Shown in pieces: positions 9,624-18,119 of a DNA stretch of 64,000 nucleotides. The notes under the pieces are model-generated. The model ran no database searches and was not told the origin of the DNA. It saw nothing but the letters and a program-made list of their open reading frames with translations. Source of the DNA: a bacterium (GTDB lineage Bacteria > Electryoneota > Electryoneia > Electryoneales > Electryoneaceae); the NCBI GenBank assembly GCA_028278125.1, contig JANQEY010000320.1, positions 59,113 to 123,112 on the forward strand, written 5' to 3'. The position numbers and the translations under genes are program-made. Positions within the stretch are counted from its first letter, which is position 1; the number at the start of each line of letters is the position of its first letter.

Positions 9624-10202
9624 TTAGTAATTACCTGTGGACGCGACATCCTGATCTGTGTCCACACTCATCTGTAATCCACCGCCGCCAATGGTTTCCG
9701 GTGCTTTTTCATTATGCAGCACACGGCGTGCTCCTCCGCGGGTCAGCACAGCCTGCCGATTACTGATTTCGGCAACTTCCCACCCGGAGATCAGGTCGCC
9801 AACCCTGAGAACATGGTTGGATCCCATAAAGCGCACGAGAATAGCCGCTTCTCCACTGGCACCTACTACTGTCGCAGCAAGGCGCATTTTGTGTTTGCTC
9901 CGTTCAAACTCATCAACACCCATTTTCTGGAGCAGTTTCCTGCTGGTAATAACACGGGTGAGGTCGAGCGGATCATTGGTCGTATCGAATTGGTATTCGA
10001 GACGTTCTTTAAGAGTCCGTTCGAGATTCTGAACAGTTTCCGCAAGCCTCTCGTCCTGACCGATCACCATACGGGCATCTTCTGCGTGGATCGATTCAAT
10101 TTCACGATTAACACGCCACCATTGGACCACCCCTACCGCGATAACTACAGCTATCAACAGTAATAAAAGGCTGGACAAAACTTCCAATCGTCGATTAGTC
10201 AC
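9624..10202 (-). CDS. PilP/GspC-like periplasmic alignment protein, membrane anchored
   Basis: A 192-residue protein with one N-terminal transmembrane anchor (SLLLLLIAVVIAVGVVQWW). A central coiled region is followed by a C-terminal beta domain (about 105-165) with the pattern VLRVGDLISGWEVAEI, reminiscent of the homology-region domain of GspC and the folded domain of PilP that contact the secretin. PilP is normally a lipoprotein, whereas this one has a GspC-like anchor and no lipobox Cys. It begins with GTG, with GAGG 6 nt upstream. Its place between pilO and pilQ supports the assignment better than the sequence does. Confidence 0.75.
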   Translation of the reverse strand: MTNRRLEVLSSLLLLLIAVVIAVGVVQWWRVNREIESIHAEDARMVIGQDERLAETVQNLERTLKERLEYQFDTTNDPLDLTRVITSRKLLQKMGVDEFERSKHKMRLAATVVGASGEAAILVRFMGSNHVLRVGDLISGWEVAEISNRQAVLTRGGARRVLHNEKAPETIGGGGLQMSVDTDQDVASTGNY

Positions 10203-10213
10203 GTTTGGCCTCG

Positions 10214-10774
10214 CTACGTATGCTTGATCAGCGTTAGAGTGCTGACCTTCAGCTCGAAGATATGAGTGTCAAACCGTTCCCTGTCTTTCCGGGATTCGAT
10301 TTTCTGCAGCTTGTTTTTGACCTCAAATTCTTCGAGTGAAATGATTCTATCCGATTTTTCCAACTCGTTGACGAACTTCCCGAATTCCTTGTAGCTACAC
10401 TCGATGACCATCTCGTAGGATGTACGAACATAATCATGACGAGTTACTCTCCTCTTGTCCGGCTCAAGCGCGATCAGCTTGATCTTCTGGTCATTAAGAA
10501 GAGTAGTAACATACTCGAGGAATGCGAGTGACGCGTCCTGTGCCAGCGAATCTTTAGCGCTTATCGCCAGGTTGCGGTCAATGAGTCTCGCGACCAGGTC
10601 CAGCTCCTGTGCCAGGATCTGGGCGCTGATCAGTTTTTCGTTTTTAGCCCGAATACGCTTGTTCAGTGAATCGATTTCACGCGGCAGTTTCGGGTATTCA
10701 AACCGGTAATATCCAAATAAAGCCGTTCCAAAAAAGAGGACTAATACCAGCAAGTAGACAAGTTTTTTCATCAT
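10214..10774 (-). CDS. pilO: Type IV pilus inner-membrane complex protein PilO
   Basis: A 186-residue bitopic protein: a single transmembrane helix (LVYLLVLVLFFGTALFGYY, about 5-23), a coiled coil (LPREIDSLNKRIRAKNEKL), then a small ferredoxin-like periplasmic domain (about 90-186) with YEMVIECSYKEFGKFVNEL, the PilO signature stretch. It would form the alignment subcomplex with PilN and PilP. The start ATG overlaps the pilN stop as TAATG, indicating coupling. Confidence 0.88.
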   Translation of the reverse strand: MMKKLVYLLVLVLFFGTALFGYYRFEYPKLPREIDSLNKRIRAKNEKLISAQILAQELDLVARLIDRNLAISAKDSLAQDASLAFLEYVTTLLNDQKIKLIALEPDKRRVTRHDYVRTSYEMVIECSYKEFGKFVNELEKSDRIISLEEFEVKNKLQKIESRKDRERFDTHIFELKVSTLTLIKHT

Positions 10775-11418
10775 TAGCCCCCAACCTGCGGTGAACCGGC
10801 TTTGGAAGTTCTACGTGTTCCCCTGCGGGAACGCGAAGTTTCAGCAGACCGAACATCGCATTTGATGGTGAAGATCAGGAGTTCCTGTTCACCCTTCTCG
10901 ATCCGCTTACTTTCCTTGAACTTCATAGCCTGGATATCTTCAAAGAAAAGAGGAGTGTTGCGTAATTTTTCCATGAACGCCTCAACCTTCTCAAATTCTT
11001 TTTCCTTCTTATTGGCTTCAATCTCGCTCATCGCGTCAATTTCGAGCTTGCTGCGCTCAAGATGCAGACCGGTAACGACTACTTTTTCCGGAAGGCGTTC
11101 AGAAACTGCACGCAGTTTTTTCGTCCAGAGAACCCTGTCGCGGTCAAGTCTTGCCAGGGCAAGGACATCATCCTTGCTGACATTCTGCCCAACTTTCTGC
11201 AATGAGTCGATTTGTGCAACGATGCGTCTGAGCTGCCGTTCTTTACCATCGACAATTTCACGGATTTCAGCATCGTTCTGATACGTGATAAAAGCCATCG
11301 CGAGCAGAAGCAAAGTAGCAACAACATTCGTAATACGTGTACGAATTTTTGCCCTGCGTGCTTCCCTCTGCAGGTAACCCTCTTCACGATTCAGGTTGAT
11401 TGTATACTGTCTCACCAT
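10774..11418 (-). CDS. pilN: Type IV pilus inner-membrane complex protein PilN
   Basis: A 214-residue bitopic protein with the short cytoplasmic PilN motif INLNREEG (residues 7-14), which docks into PilM. One transmembrane helix (ITNVVATLLLLAMAFITY) follows, then a coiled coil and a periplasmic alpha/beta domain (LPEKVVVTGLHLERSKLEI). The C-terminus is Arg/Ser/Thr-rich (SRSRRGTRRT) and probably disordered. It lies 3 bp downstream of pilM and overlaps pilO by one base. Confidence 0.88.
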   Translation of the reverse strand: MVRQYTINLNREEGYLQREARRAKIRTRITNVVATLLLLAMAFITYQNDAEIREIVDGKERQLRRIVAQIDSLQKVGQNVSKDDVLALARLDRDRVLWTKKLRAVSERLPEKVVVTGLHLERSKLEIDAMSEIEANKKEKEFEKVEAFMEKLRNTPLFFEDIQAMKFKESKRIEKGEQELLIFTIKCDVRSAETSRSRRGTRRTSKAGSPQVGG

Positions 11419-11421
11419 CTC

Positions 11422-12486
11422 TTATTCCTCCCTGATCGCAAGGCCGACAGCAGCGGCGAATTGAGATGGGTGACCTGCACCGTTATCTATTGCAACTTCG
11501 AGCTTAGAGAACGGATCGTATGGTTCCACCGTAACATTAAATTTATTTGCAAGGTAATCTTGAACTTCAGGTATCGCGGCACCACCGCCAACCAGGACAA
11601 ACTTGGTAAAGAAGCTTTGGCTGGTTTCTTTAACGTAATAGCGTAGTGTACGATTAACCTCATCTCCAAAACGTTCAACGACGCCTTTGGAAGCAAGTCG
11701 CAATTGACCCTGGTCCGACTCCGTCCTTGGCAGGTCAGGCTTCATGCCCTGGGTAAGTTTCACCTCTTCAGCTTCCTGGTAATTCAGACCATAATTTTTC
11801 ATCAGGTCATCGGTGAAAACTTCTCCAGCCACCGGGATTTCACGGGTGAAGAACATATCTTTTCTTCCGAGAACCGTGATGCCGGTTTTCCTGCAGCCGA
11901 TATTCAATACTACCACAACACCTTCCTCGGGCAGTTCATTGAACATCATGTAAGAGTTTGCATTGGCCAGCGGCTCAACGTCAACGATCGTGGGACGAAT
12001 TTCAAGCTCACCAAGTGTTTCGATATGAGCATTGAATTGTTTCTTGGTAGACGCGACAAGCAGCACCCTCACCTTATCAGGTTCTTTGGGGTACTCGCCC
12101 ATAAGCATGTAATCTACCTGCGTCTCGCTTCCGTCGAGCGGGATGTGTTTGCGTGCTTCCAGAATCATCGCTGATGCCATCTCTTTCGCATCAAGCGGAA
12201 TGGCAACGATTTCCTTTGCAGCTACCTGTGAACTGGCAATAAGTGAGCGCACGTTTTTCTGTTTTTTAGGCTGAACTTTCAGCTCTTTAAACAGGTCAAC
12301 CAGCAACGGAACCACCTGGCTCCGTTTAGGGCCGTCAACGTCGTACACTTGTTTGCCGGTGTAGATCGGACGCATTGCCTTACCAACAAGCCGGTATTTC
12401 GATCCCGCTTTTTCAACGGCAACCGCCTTGATTGTATGGCTTCCGACATCAAGCCCGATCCTGAGCTTGCTTCCTAATCCTAACAT
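11422..12486 (-). CDS. pilM: Type IV pilus actin-like ATPase PilM
   Basis: A 354-residue cytoplasmic actin-fold protein that binds ATP and the PilN N-terminus. The first phosphate loop is LRIGLDVGSHTIKAVAV (residues 8-24). Further PilM hallmarks are SSQVAAKEIVAIPLDAKEM, ARKHIPLDGSETQVDY, the second phosphate motif VVVLNIGCRKTGITVL and the adenosine motif FVLVGGGAAIPEVQDYL. The length matches the family (about 350). It is the first gene of the tightly spaced pilM-N-O-P-Q run. A 195-bp gap separates it from the PilX-like gene upstream, which leaves room for an internal promoter. Confidence 0.93.
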   Translation of the reverse strand: MLGLGSKLRIGLDVGSHTIKAVAVEKAGSKYRLVGKAMRPIYTGKQVYDVDGPKRSQVVPLLVDLFKELKVQPKKQKNVRSLIASSQVAAKEIVAIPLDAKEMASAMILEARKHIPLDGSETQVDYMLMGEYPKEPDKVRVLLVASTKKQFNAHIETLGELEIRPTIVDVEPLANANSYMMFNELPEEGVVVVLNIGCRKTGITVLGRKDMFFTREIPVAGEVFTDDLMKNYGLNYQEAEEVKLTQGMKPDLPRTESDQGQLRLASKGVVERFGDEVNRTLRYYVKETSQSFFTKFVLVGGGAAIPEVQDYLANKFNVTVEPYDPFSKLEVAIDNGAGHPSQFAAAVGLAIREE

Positions 12487-12681
12487 AGGGCCTCTTCCGG
12501 ATTGTAAAAGTCCCGAACCCTGGAACCTAAAGTTTCTACTCGCACGACCTCACCTCTGGCGCGACGTGCGGGGTCGCATACAAGGGTCCGGAACTGCTTT
12601 CGCTTTTGGGCAAACCGCCCTATCGGGTATATTTTGTCAAACTATCGAAAAAGAATTAACCAGCCAGAAATACATGTCCGG

Positions 12682-14175
12682 TTATTCTTCCATTTCTTCT
12701 TTCCAGTAGACCACATCGAACAGGCTGCTTCCACCTTCGTCAACAGCTTCGAGGTAGAACGGTGGCGGAATACTTTCGAGACGGAAATCATACAGGTAAT
12801 CCTTCGCGTAACCTGTACCACCACAGTTCGACCTGTGGACATAACCACGTCTCATCTGCGTAACCGCTCCGCGCAACCAGATAGTTCCACGTTCGTCAGG
12901 TGTGTTTGCGTTATCACCGTTGGGATCGCACCAGTAATAGGTATTCCAAAAATCATTCTGGTGTTCAAACGTAAACGATTCACCCAGCGCTACCATGGCC
13001 GCTGTAATCACAATATGCTTTCTGTCGTGATTACCCCACGCTCCTTCAGCAGCACCATTTCCACGACCGTTCACCCAGGTATCCTTAATCCTGATATTTC
13101 CTTCACTGACCAGCCCGAGGATATGCTGAGTTTCAGGCAACGGTTGCATTGGTGAAACATAACCTCCCGGGTTAACGCCACTGTAGGTCACGTTGTCAAG
13201 CAGCTCCATCAATCCTGAGCAGCCAACAGTACAGGCGCCGGTAACCCAGTCACCCCATAGCTCAACATCACCTTCAATGAAAACCGCAAGGTTAGAACCC
13301 CACGAGATATCCGCTTCGTTTTCGACCGCTGTACAGTCAAACGGGACGCCTTGCTCCCATTGCCAGAGGTGCCATCCCCCCTGCCTTGCTTCCAATCGAG
13401 AACGCCAGTTGCCGCCGTTATTGTGGAAGAACGTACCTCCACCGGCCGCTCCAGCCCTTAGATTTTCAGCAGTACTTGGGAAATACACCCTCGGGGCATT
13501 GAATTGCGGTTCAAATGCAAACCATGGTGAAGCCGCGAACTCTTCAAAATCGTCCTCCGTAGAGCTCACAGGTCCATGGAATTGCGGTGCGAACTTGATC
13601 CCGATCGTGCTGTTCGAATGAACACGTCCATATAATGTATCAGGCGTCCAGAACCAGATGATCTCGTTAAACATCGTCTGTTCTTCGTTCGTCAGATACA
13701 TGTAGCTGGCATAGGTTCTCAGCTGGGTACGCATGGTAACTTTTCTGGAAATTTCCTCAACTCTACCATGAGGTCCCATCACCTGAACTGTTCCAACAGC
13801 GGACATGTCATAATAAAACTTACTTGCAAAGATTCCCTGAACGAAATAGTCTCTAACTCTCGTCAGGGTAACGTCCGAATATTCACCGATACGTTCTTCC
13901 GTTACCGGATCGTACATCTCTCCGCCCTGCAGGTATTCTGTACCGGCAGGAAGCGTTTCCGGACGTCTGTTGCGCATTGATGTCAGAACACGTTTTAAAA
14001 TACCGTGTTGCGCAACGTAATATGCTTGAGATCTAGCCAGGTCAAACTTTGCCTGGAAGCTCTCATCCACAGCCCACATCATAAACGCAGTTCCTGTCAT
14101 CACCAGGAAAAACGCGATCAACAGAGAGTTGATCATGATGCTGCCGCGTCGTTTTTTCGACAGGTTCGTATTCAT
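12682..14175 (-). CDS. PilX/GspK-like minor pilin with a large C-terminal domain
   Basis: A 497-residue protein. Residues 10-32 (RRGSIMINSLLIAFFLVM) look like a class III prepilin segment: a basic lead, Gly, then a long hydrophobic helix. Mature position 5 is Asn rather than Glu, as in GspK-type tip pseudopilins that lack Glu5. The following stretch (DLARSQAYYVAQHGI) resembles PilX N-terminal regions. The remaining 400 residues are rich in Trp, Tyr, Gly and Asn (WGDWVTGACTVGCSGL, VNGRGNGAAEG), suggesting a beta-rich secreted domain I do not recognise. It lies downstream of two other prepilin genes. A minor pilin or pilus-tip adhesin is the best reading. Confidence 0.7.
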   Translation of the reverse strand: MNTNLSKKRRGSIMINSLLIAFFLVMTGTAFMMWAVDESFQAKFDLARSQAYYVAQHGILKRVLTSMRNRRPETLPAGTEYLQGGEMYDPVTEERIGEYSDVTLTRVRDYFVQGIFASKFYYDMSAVGTVQVMGPHGRVEEISRKVTMRTQLRTYASYMYLTNEEQTMFNEIIWFWTPDTLYGRVHSNSTIGIKFAPQFHGPVSSTEDDFEEFAASPWFAFEPQFNAPRVYFPSTAENLRAGAAGGGTFFHNNGGNWRSRLEARQGGWHLWQWEQGVPFDCTAVENEADISWGSNLAVFIEGDVELWGDWVTGACTVGCSGLMELLDNVTYSGVNPGGYVSPMQPLPETQHILGLVSEGNIRIKDTWVNGRGNGAAEGAWGNHDRKHIVITAAMVALGESFTFEHQNDFWNTYYWCDPNGDNANTPDERGTIWLRGAVTQMRRGYVHRSNCGGTGYAKDYLYDFRLESIPPPFYLEAVDEGGSSLFDVVYWKEEMEE

Positions 14176-14328
14176 TACTGTCTCCTAGTATGCGTAGGGT
14201 GGCGCATCACCAAAGAGACGGGTGTATCTGTCTCGCCGGATGGTTGCGAGTCCGGCATATGCCGGAAAATTTTACTTCCCGCAGGATTCGTCCTCCACAA
14301 ACCATGCAGGTTATCGTATAAACTTATT

Positions 14329-15084
14329 TTATCCATTATCTGGTAAATCAAAATCAACCTCATAGTCTACCGGCCAATTCGGATTGACCGTATAGGCAGA
14401 CGCCTGATAATGCATTTCTTTAATGAATGGCAGTCTCCGTAAAAACGGCCACTGCGATGACGCATTGCGTCGATACACCATTGTAAATTCAAGAGTCAGG
14501 TAGTTATCGCGAAATGTGTTCGGCAAATTGGGACGTGTACATTTGGTCAATTTAAAACCATTGACACCACCTGGATAAGCAAAAAACTGGTCCCTGTGAT
14601 CAGCGTTCACGGGTGGAAATGCCTGGGTATACTCATATCCCGGGTATGGATGCGCACTCCATTGACGCTGACCGTTGATTCTCAATTCAGGAATTCTATC
14701 CCTGTAATTAAACTTGAAGAGATAGGTTCTCTCTTTAGATTTGTCCGCCATTTCACGGTAATCTTTAGGATGAATATAATTTACCTGCATCTCGATAGGC
14801 GCTGTTTGCCGCCGGATGTAAACATTGTCGCCATTATCGAATTCCCTGGCAGCTCTTACTGTTCTAATCCAGGTATTCAAATAATCATTGGCAAACTGGT
14901 CTACATGCTGCAGCTGGGCACTTACCCACATCTGTTCACGCATCGATACCGCCATCAGGCCAAGGCCGAAAGTAAGTATCGAAACCAGTGCAAGTACCAG
15001 CACTGCTTCCAGCAGTGTATATCCGCGTCTATCTCTCTTTAATTGTATCGGCCTCAGGCGGGCCGCTGCATTCAAGATGCTCAT
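14329..15084 (-). CDS. Prepilin-like minor pilin (PilW/GspJ type)
   Basis: A 251-residue protein with a 21-residue basic leader and the prepilin peptidase site RRG/YTLLEAVLVLALVSIL. Glu is at mature position 5 and Gly at -1. The hydrophobic helix spans mature residues 1-25. The C-terminal domain carries a pair of YRDR/YRRNASSQW stretches and is otherwise unfamiliar. Size and position between other minor pilins fit a PilW/GspJ-class subunit. The 153 bp between this gene and the PilX-like gene hold no convincing gene. Confidence 0.8.
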   Translation of the reverse strand: MSILNAAARLRPIQLKRDRRGYTLLEAVLVLALVSILTFGLGLMAVSMREQMWVSAQLQHVDQFANDYLNTWIRTVRAAREFDNGDNVYIRRQTAPIEMQVNYIHPKDYREMADKSKERTYLFKFNYRDRIPELRINGQRQWSAHPYPGYEYTQAFPPVNADHRDQFFAYPGGVNGFKLTKCTRPNLPNTFRDNYLTLEFTMVYRRNASSQWPFLRRLPFIKEMHYQASAYTVNPNWPVDYEVDFDLPDNG

Positions 15085-15100
15085 AACGTTCCCTCCTTTT

Positions 15101-15607
15101 TTATATGACCGATCGTATAAACGGCACTACTAACTGGAGACTTACCTGTTTTGGCTGTCCTCCAATTTCAAGTGCGGGTTCTTCATATGTAGCTGAAACC
15201 CTGATTTCATACCAGTCTGGAAATGCTTCAGTATTTGTCATGTCAATACCGGTGATATCCAGAAGGTACAGCTCAGCCAATACACTTCGTCCCTGTGGAG
15301 TATTTGGATCCAGTTGAATTGGATTATCCGGGTTAGGGATTGGATGCTGTAACTCAAATGGAGACGGGAATTGAGAATGAACTCTTCCCATCCAGAAATC
15401 AGCTTCGGCTTTCAACAATTGGACTGCCTTTTTCTTCCAGCGCTGTCTGTTCAGCTGGTTATATGCCGTATAAAAGCTCGAGGCAACTGCCACACTTGTA
15501 ACGGCAATGATGATCAGGCTGATCACCAGCTCGAAAAAGTTCAGACCTCCAGGTCTCTTTCTTAAGAGCCTATTCAGAATTTTTTTTCTCTTGTTTTGTG
15601 TCTTCAT
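15101..15607 (-). CDS. Prepilin-like minor pilin
   Basis: A 168-residue protein with a long basic leader (KRKKILNRLLRKRPGG) and the cleavage site G/LNFFELVISLIIIAV. Glu5 is retained, although the usual FTLIE is replaced by LNFFE. A GTG at 15616 could also start the frame, but the ATG at 15607 has a GGGGGTG-like Shine-Dalgarno 6 nt upstream and is preferred. The mature part is about 140 residues with no motif I recognise. It lies 27 bp downstream of pilT and 16 bp upstream of the next prepilin gene. Confidence 0.78.
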   Translation of the reverse strand: MKTQNKRKKILNRLLRKRPGGLNFFELVISLIIIAVTSVAVASSFYTAYNQLNRQRWKKKAVQLLKAEADFWMGRVHSQFPSPFELQHPIPNPDNPIQLDPNTPQGRSVLAELYLLDITGIDMTNTEAFPDWYEIRVSATYEEPALEIGGQPKQVSLQLVVPFIRSVI

Positions 15608-15634
15608 GGGCCACACCCCCGCAGTAGGGTTGGA

Positions 15635-16699
15635 TCAGGATGATAGATCGACTTCAAATAGTTTTGGGTTATCCGCAACATAGGCAGCGGTTTCTCTGTC
15701 GATTAAACCCTGGTGCAGCAGCCGCTGCAGGTCTTGGTCCAGCAGGTGCATTCCCTCCTTACCACCCGCTTGAACAACTGACGGAATCTGGTAAATCTTG
15801 TCTTCACGAATCAGGTTCCGTACAGCGACGTTGGCAACCATAACCTCCGTAGCGCAAACACGACCGGCACCATCTTTAGCCGGTAGCAGCTTCTGTGAGA
15901 TAACGGCTTCAAGCGATTCCGCCAACATAGACCGTACCTGGGTTTTCTGTGAAGCGGGGAAAATATCGATAATCCGGTCAATGGTTTTTGCCGCCGAGCT
16001 GGTATGCAGGGTGGCAAGAACCAGGTGCCCTGTTTCCGACGCTGTCAGAGCGAGCGAAATGGTTTCAAGGTCACGCATTTCCCCCACGAGGATAACATCG
16101 GGATCCTCACGCAGGGCTGACCTCAGGGCATTTGCAAAAGAGTGAGTGGTGGCCCCCAGCTCACGCTGGTTAATCATGCAGTTTTTCGAAGTATGGAAAA
16201 ACTCAACCGGGTCTTCGATAGTTATAATATGTAATTTCTTGTTCTGATTAATATGATCAATCATGGTGGCAAGACTTGTACTTTTACCTGACCCGGTAGG
16301 TCCGGTAAGAAGGATCAAGCCGCGATCCCGCATGGACAACTCCCGTAGAACTTCAGGCAATCCAAGTTCCTCGAAAGTTTTAATCTCAGCAGGAATTACA
16401 CGGAAGACGACCGCGATACCCATAATCTGCTCGAAGACATTAACACGGAAACGAGCGAGTTCTTCGAGACGCTGGCTCAGGTCGATTTCTTTCATCTCTT
16501 CAAGACGTTCGATCTGGTCCTGGGTTAAAATACCGTAAATCGCCTCCCTTAAATCGGCGTCTGTCGGGGCAGGCATATCCAACTGTAACAACGTACCATG
16601 AACACGTATCATGGGAATCGAATTCGTTGACAGGTGTAAGTCGGACGCGCCGTTGTCTACCGTAAATTTAAGCAGTTCGTGTATGTTGATCATCGCCAT
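15635..16699 (-). CDS. pilT: Type IV pilus retraction ATPase PilT
   Basis: Cytoplasmic hexameric ATPase that drives pilus retraction and twitching. The 354 residues match the family. The N-terminal PAS-like domain starts INIHELLKFTVDNGASDLHL, typical of PilT. Walker A is GPTGSGKSTSLATMID (about residue 133), the Asp box is HIITIEDPVEFF, Walker B is LREDPDVILVGEMRDLET and the His box is GHLVLATLHTSSAAKTIDRI. The AIRNLIRE-like motif appears as VAVRNLIREDKIYQIPS, characteristic of PilT/PilU. There is no tetracysteine, which distinguishes it from PilB. It follows the major pilin gene, with a strong hairpin in the 100-bp gap. Confidence 0.95.
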   Translation of the reverse strand: MAMINIHELLKFTVDNGASDLHLSTNSIPMIRVHGTLLQLDMPAPTDADLREAIYGILTQDQIERLEEMKEIDLSQRLEELARFRVNVFEQIMGIAVVFRVIPAEIKTFEELGLPEVLRELSMRDRGLILLTGPTGSGKSTSLATMIDHINQNKKLHIITIEDPVEFFHTSKNCMINQRELGATTHSFANALRSALREDPDVILVGEMRDLETISLALTASETGHLVLATLHTSSAAKTIDRIIDIFPASQKTQVRSMLAESLEAVISQKLLPAKDGAGRVCATEVMVANVAVRNLIREDKIYQIPSVVQAGGKEGMHLLDQDLQRLLHQGLIDRETAAYVADNPKLFEVDLSS

Positions 16700-16748
16700 T
16701 TTGTGCCACCTAGGGAAAACTGTTCAAGTTGAAAATTCAAATAACCAT

Positions 16749-16783
16749 GCCGGGTTCACGATCCTCTCCACCGTAAACCCGGC
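16749..16783 (-). terminator. Hairpin downstream of the major pilin gene (partial terminator)
   Basis: Reading the minus strand, GCCGGGTTTACG pairs with CGTGAACCCGGC (12 bp, one G-U) around an 11-nt loop, 16 bp after the pilin stop. The downstream bases are only moderately T-rich, so it could act as an attenuator that makes pilin mRNA more abundant than pilT mRNA. Confidence 0.55.
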
Positions 16784-16799
16784 AAAACACTTAGGGTGC

Positions 16800-17216
16800 T
16801 TAGTCGTCTTCACCAGTATTGGGAAGACCATAACCGAAGAATGATCCCTGCAGGATATCATATGTTATCTGTTTTCCTGCACCACCAGGCATTTCGTCGG
16901 TTGACGTCGCTTCAATTGTTTCAGGCCAGTTGAGAGTAAACTGCCACATACGACGTACAGATTCATCGAGAGTGAGATAACCCAGCTCTTCGAGTTCAAT
17001 TACATCTGCCGGGGCATTGTCACGATCCTGCTGGTACATTTTCGCAGCATTATAGATGGCTCCGATCTGTGACTGAGCATCAGCAGCACGAGCACCACGT
17101 ACGTACTCGATATAAATTGGGACCGAAATTGCGGCAAGAATAGCAATAATAACAACCACAACCAGAATTTCGATCAAGGTGAAGCCTTTACGGCTCCGGT
17201 TCAAATTCTCGTGCAT
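16800..17216 (-). CDS. Type IV pilin major subunit (GspG/PilA-like)
   Basis: A 138-residue prepilin with an 11-residue leader and the classical cleavage site RKG/FTLIEILVVVVIIAILAA. Glu5 is present and the hydrophobic alpha-1N helix is canonical. The following ADAQSQIGAIYNAAKMYQQD is typical of GspG and short pilins. The C-terminal globular part is small (about 90 residues) and Cys-free, so it has no disulfide D-loop. AGGAGG lies 7 nt upstream of the ATG, consistent with high expression. It is the first gene of the pilus locus and is followed by a hairpin, both as expected for a major subunit. A major pseudopilin of a type II secretion system is an alternative, but pilT argues for a pilus. 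Confidence 0.87.
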   Translation of the reverse strand: MHENLNRSRKGFTLIEILVVVVIIAILAAISVPIYIEYVRGARAADAQSQIGAIYNAAKMYQQDRDNAPADVIELEELGYLTLDESVRRMWQFTLNWPETIEATSTDEMPGGAGKQITYDILQGSFFGYGLPNTGEDD

Positions 17217-17645
17217 CGCAGCACCTCCTGATAAACCGTTAACACTCTGGGTATCACCCTCTTGGCAATACCATCAAACTCTGGAAAACTTTTAAAAACA
17301 CCAGAAAACTTGTTACTTAAAATCTCTATCGACAGGCGATGTGAGCCTCATCACAATTCCGAAATATAGCGTTTTCTCTCCAACATTCCAAATGGTGATT
17401 GCTTGAGGTTCCCTATCCGCTCTCATCTATCTCTTTTTGTTGGACTTCGATCAAGGTATAAGGCGTTCTTTAAGTCGCAAACGGCATACCAGAAAATGAC
17501 GTTCATTTTAAGAAATTTCTCATGAATTATATTTTTGTAAAATTAATAATTACAATAAATAACGCTCAACTACTCATTTTTCAAATGTTTGGATAAGTGA
17601 ACGGGAAAGTGCAAAAGGTGCAAGAGGGTTGCATTGTGTGCATTG
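17217..17645 (-). other. Gene-free stretch upstream of the major pilin
   Basis: About 430 bp without a credible gene, AT-rich between 17500 and 17600. It must contain the pilin promoter. No -24/-12 (TGGCAC-N5-TTGCA) sigma-54 site was found. A TATATT on the minus strand at about 17371-17376 with TTTGGA 18 nt upstream is the best sigma-70-like candidate, but is weak. Near 17608-17645 there are short repeats of the type GTGCAAAAGGTGCAA and TTGCATTGTGTGCATTG of unknown meaning. Confidence 0.4.
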
Positions 17646-18119
17646 TCAGGATCGGATGGTACGTATAGCCAGCCATGCTCCAATGCCGAGCATCACTATG
17701 GCAACTATATAGATAGCCACTACCACACCGAACGCGTTGCCCGAGGCAAAGTTGGCAAAGTTGATGAGAAGTTCACCGACTGCGGGAAGGGTAAACTTGC
17801 TGGTAATAAACTGGGCAATAGCCGCGCAGATCACTCCAACTCCGAGAGCGATCAATAGTGTTTCAAGGCTGAACCAGCTTGTTTTAGCATCCGGGCTGAC
17901 AGCTGTTTTTACGGAACGTGTTACAAGACCTCGCGGTAGTGGAATTTCATCCAGGTTGGAAAGAGTTTCGACCAGTACCATTTCACGGTCGGCTTCCCTG
18001 GCAAACTCCTCGTCGGATTCAAGAAGCTCAGAGATCTCATGCGCTTTACGCGGCGAAAGTTCTCCTCGCCTGTAAGCCGGCATCAGGTCTATCAGTTTTT
18101 GAAGTCTCTCGTCCAACAT
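17646..18119 (-). CDS. Putative anti-sigma factor, membrane protein
   Basis: A 157-residue protein. The soluble N-terminal 70 residues (LQKLIDLMPAYRRGELSPRK, then ISELLESDEEFAREADRE) look like the helical anti-sigma domain of zinc-type anti-sigma factors, but the HxxxCxxC zinc motif is absent and there is no cysteine at all. Two hydrophobic segments follow (about 82-108 and 122-152), with only a few residues after the second. It overlaps the ECF sigma gene by one base, the standard arrangement for a sigma/anti-sigma pair. The assignment rests mainly on context and architecture. Confidence 0.65.
   Translation of the reverse strand: MLDERLQKLIDLMPAYRRGELSPRKAHEISELLESDEEFAREADREMVLVETLSNLDEIPLPRGLVTRSVKTAVSPDAKTSWFSLETLLIALGVGVICAAIAQFITSKFTLPAVGELLINFANFASGNAFGVVVAIYIVAIVMLGIGAWLAIRTIRS

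Noticed and set aside
12595..12640. GGGCAAACC on the plus strand near pilM, reminiscent of the start of a c-di-GMP-I riboswitch.
   Set aside because: The second conserved half (ACGCAAAGCC) is missing and the orientation does not fit the minus-strand pil genes.
14176..14363. A 62-codon open frame on the minus strand overlapping the end of the minor pilin gene at 14329.
   Set aside because: Overlap with a real gene, no convincing composition or motif, and no good ribosome binding site.
17217..17645. Possible sigma-54 promoter for the major pilin, as in some other bacteria.
   Set aside because: No GG/GC pair with correct -24/-12 spacing was found on the minus strand.
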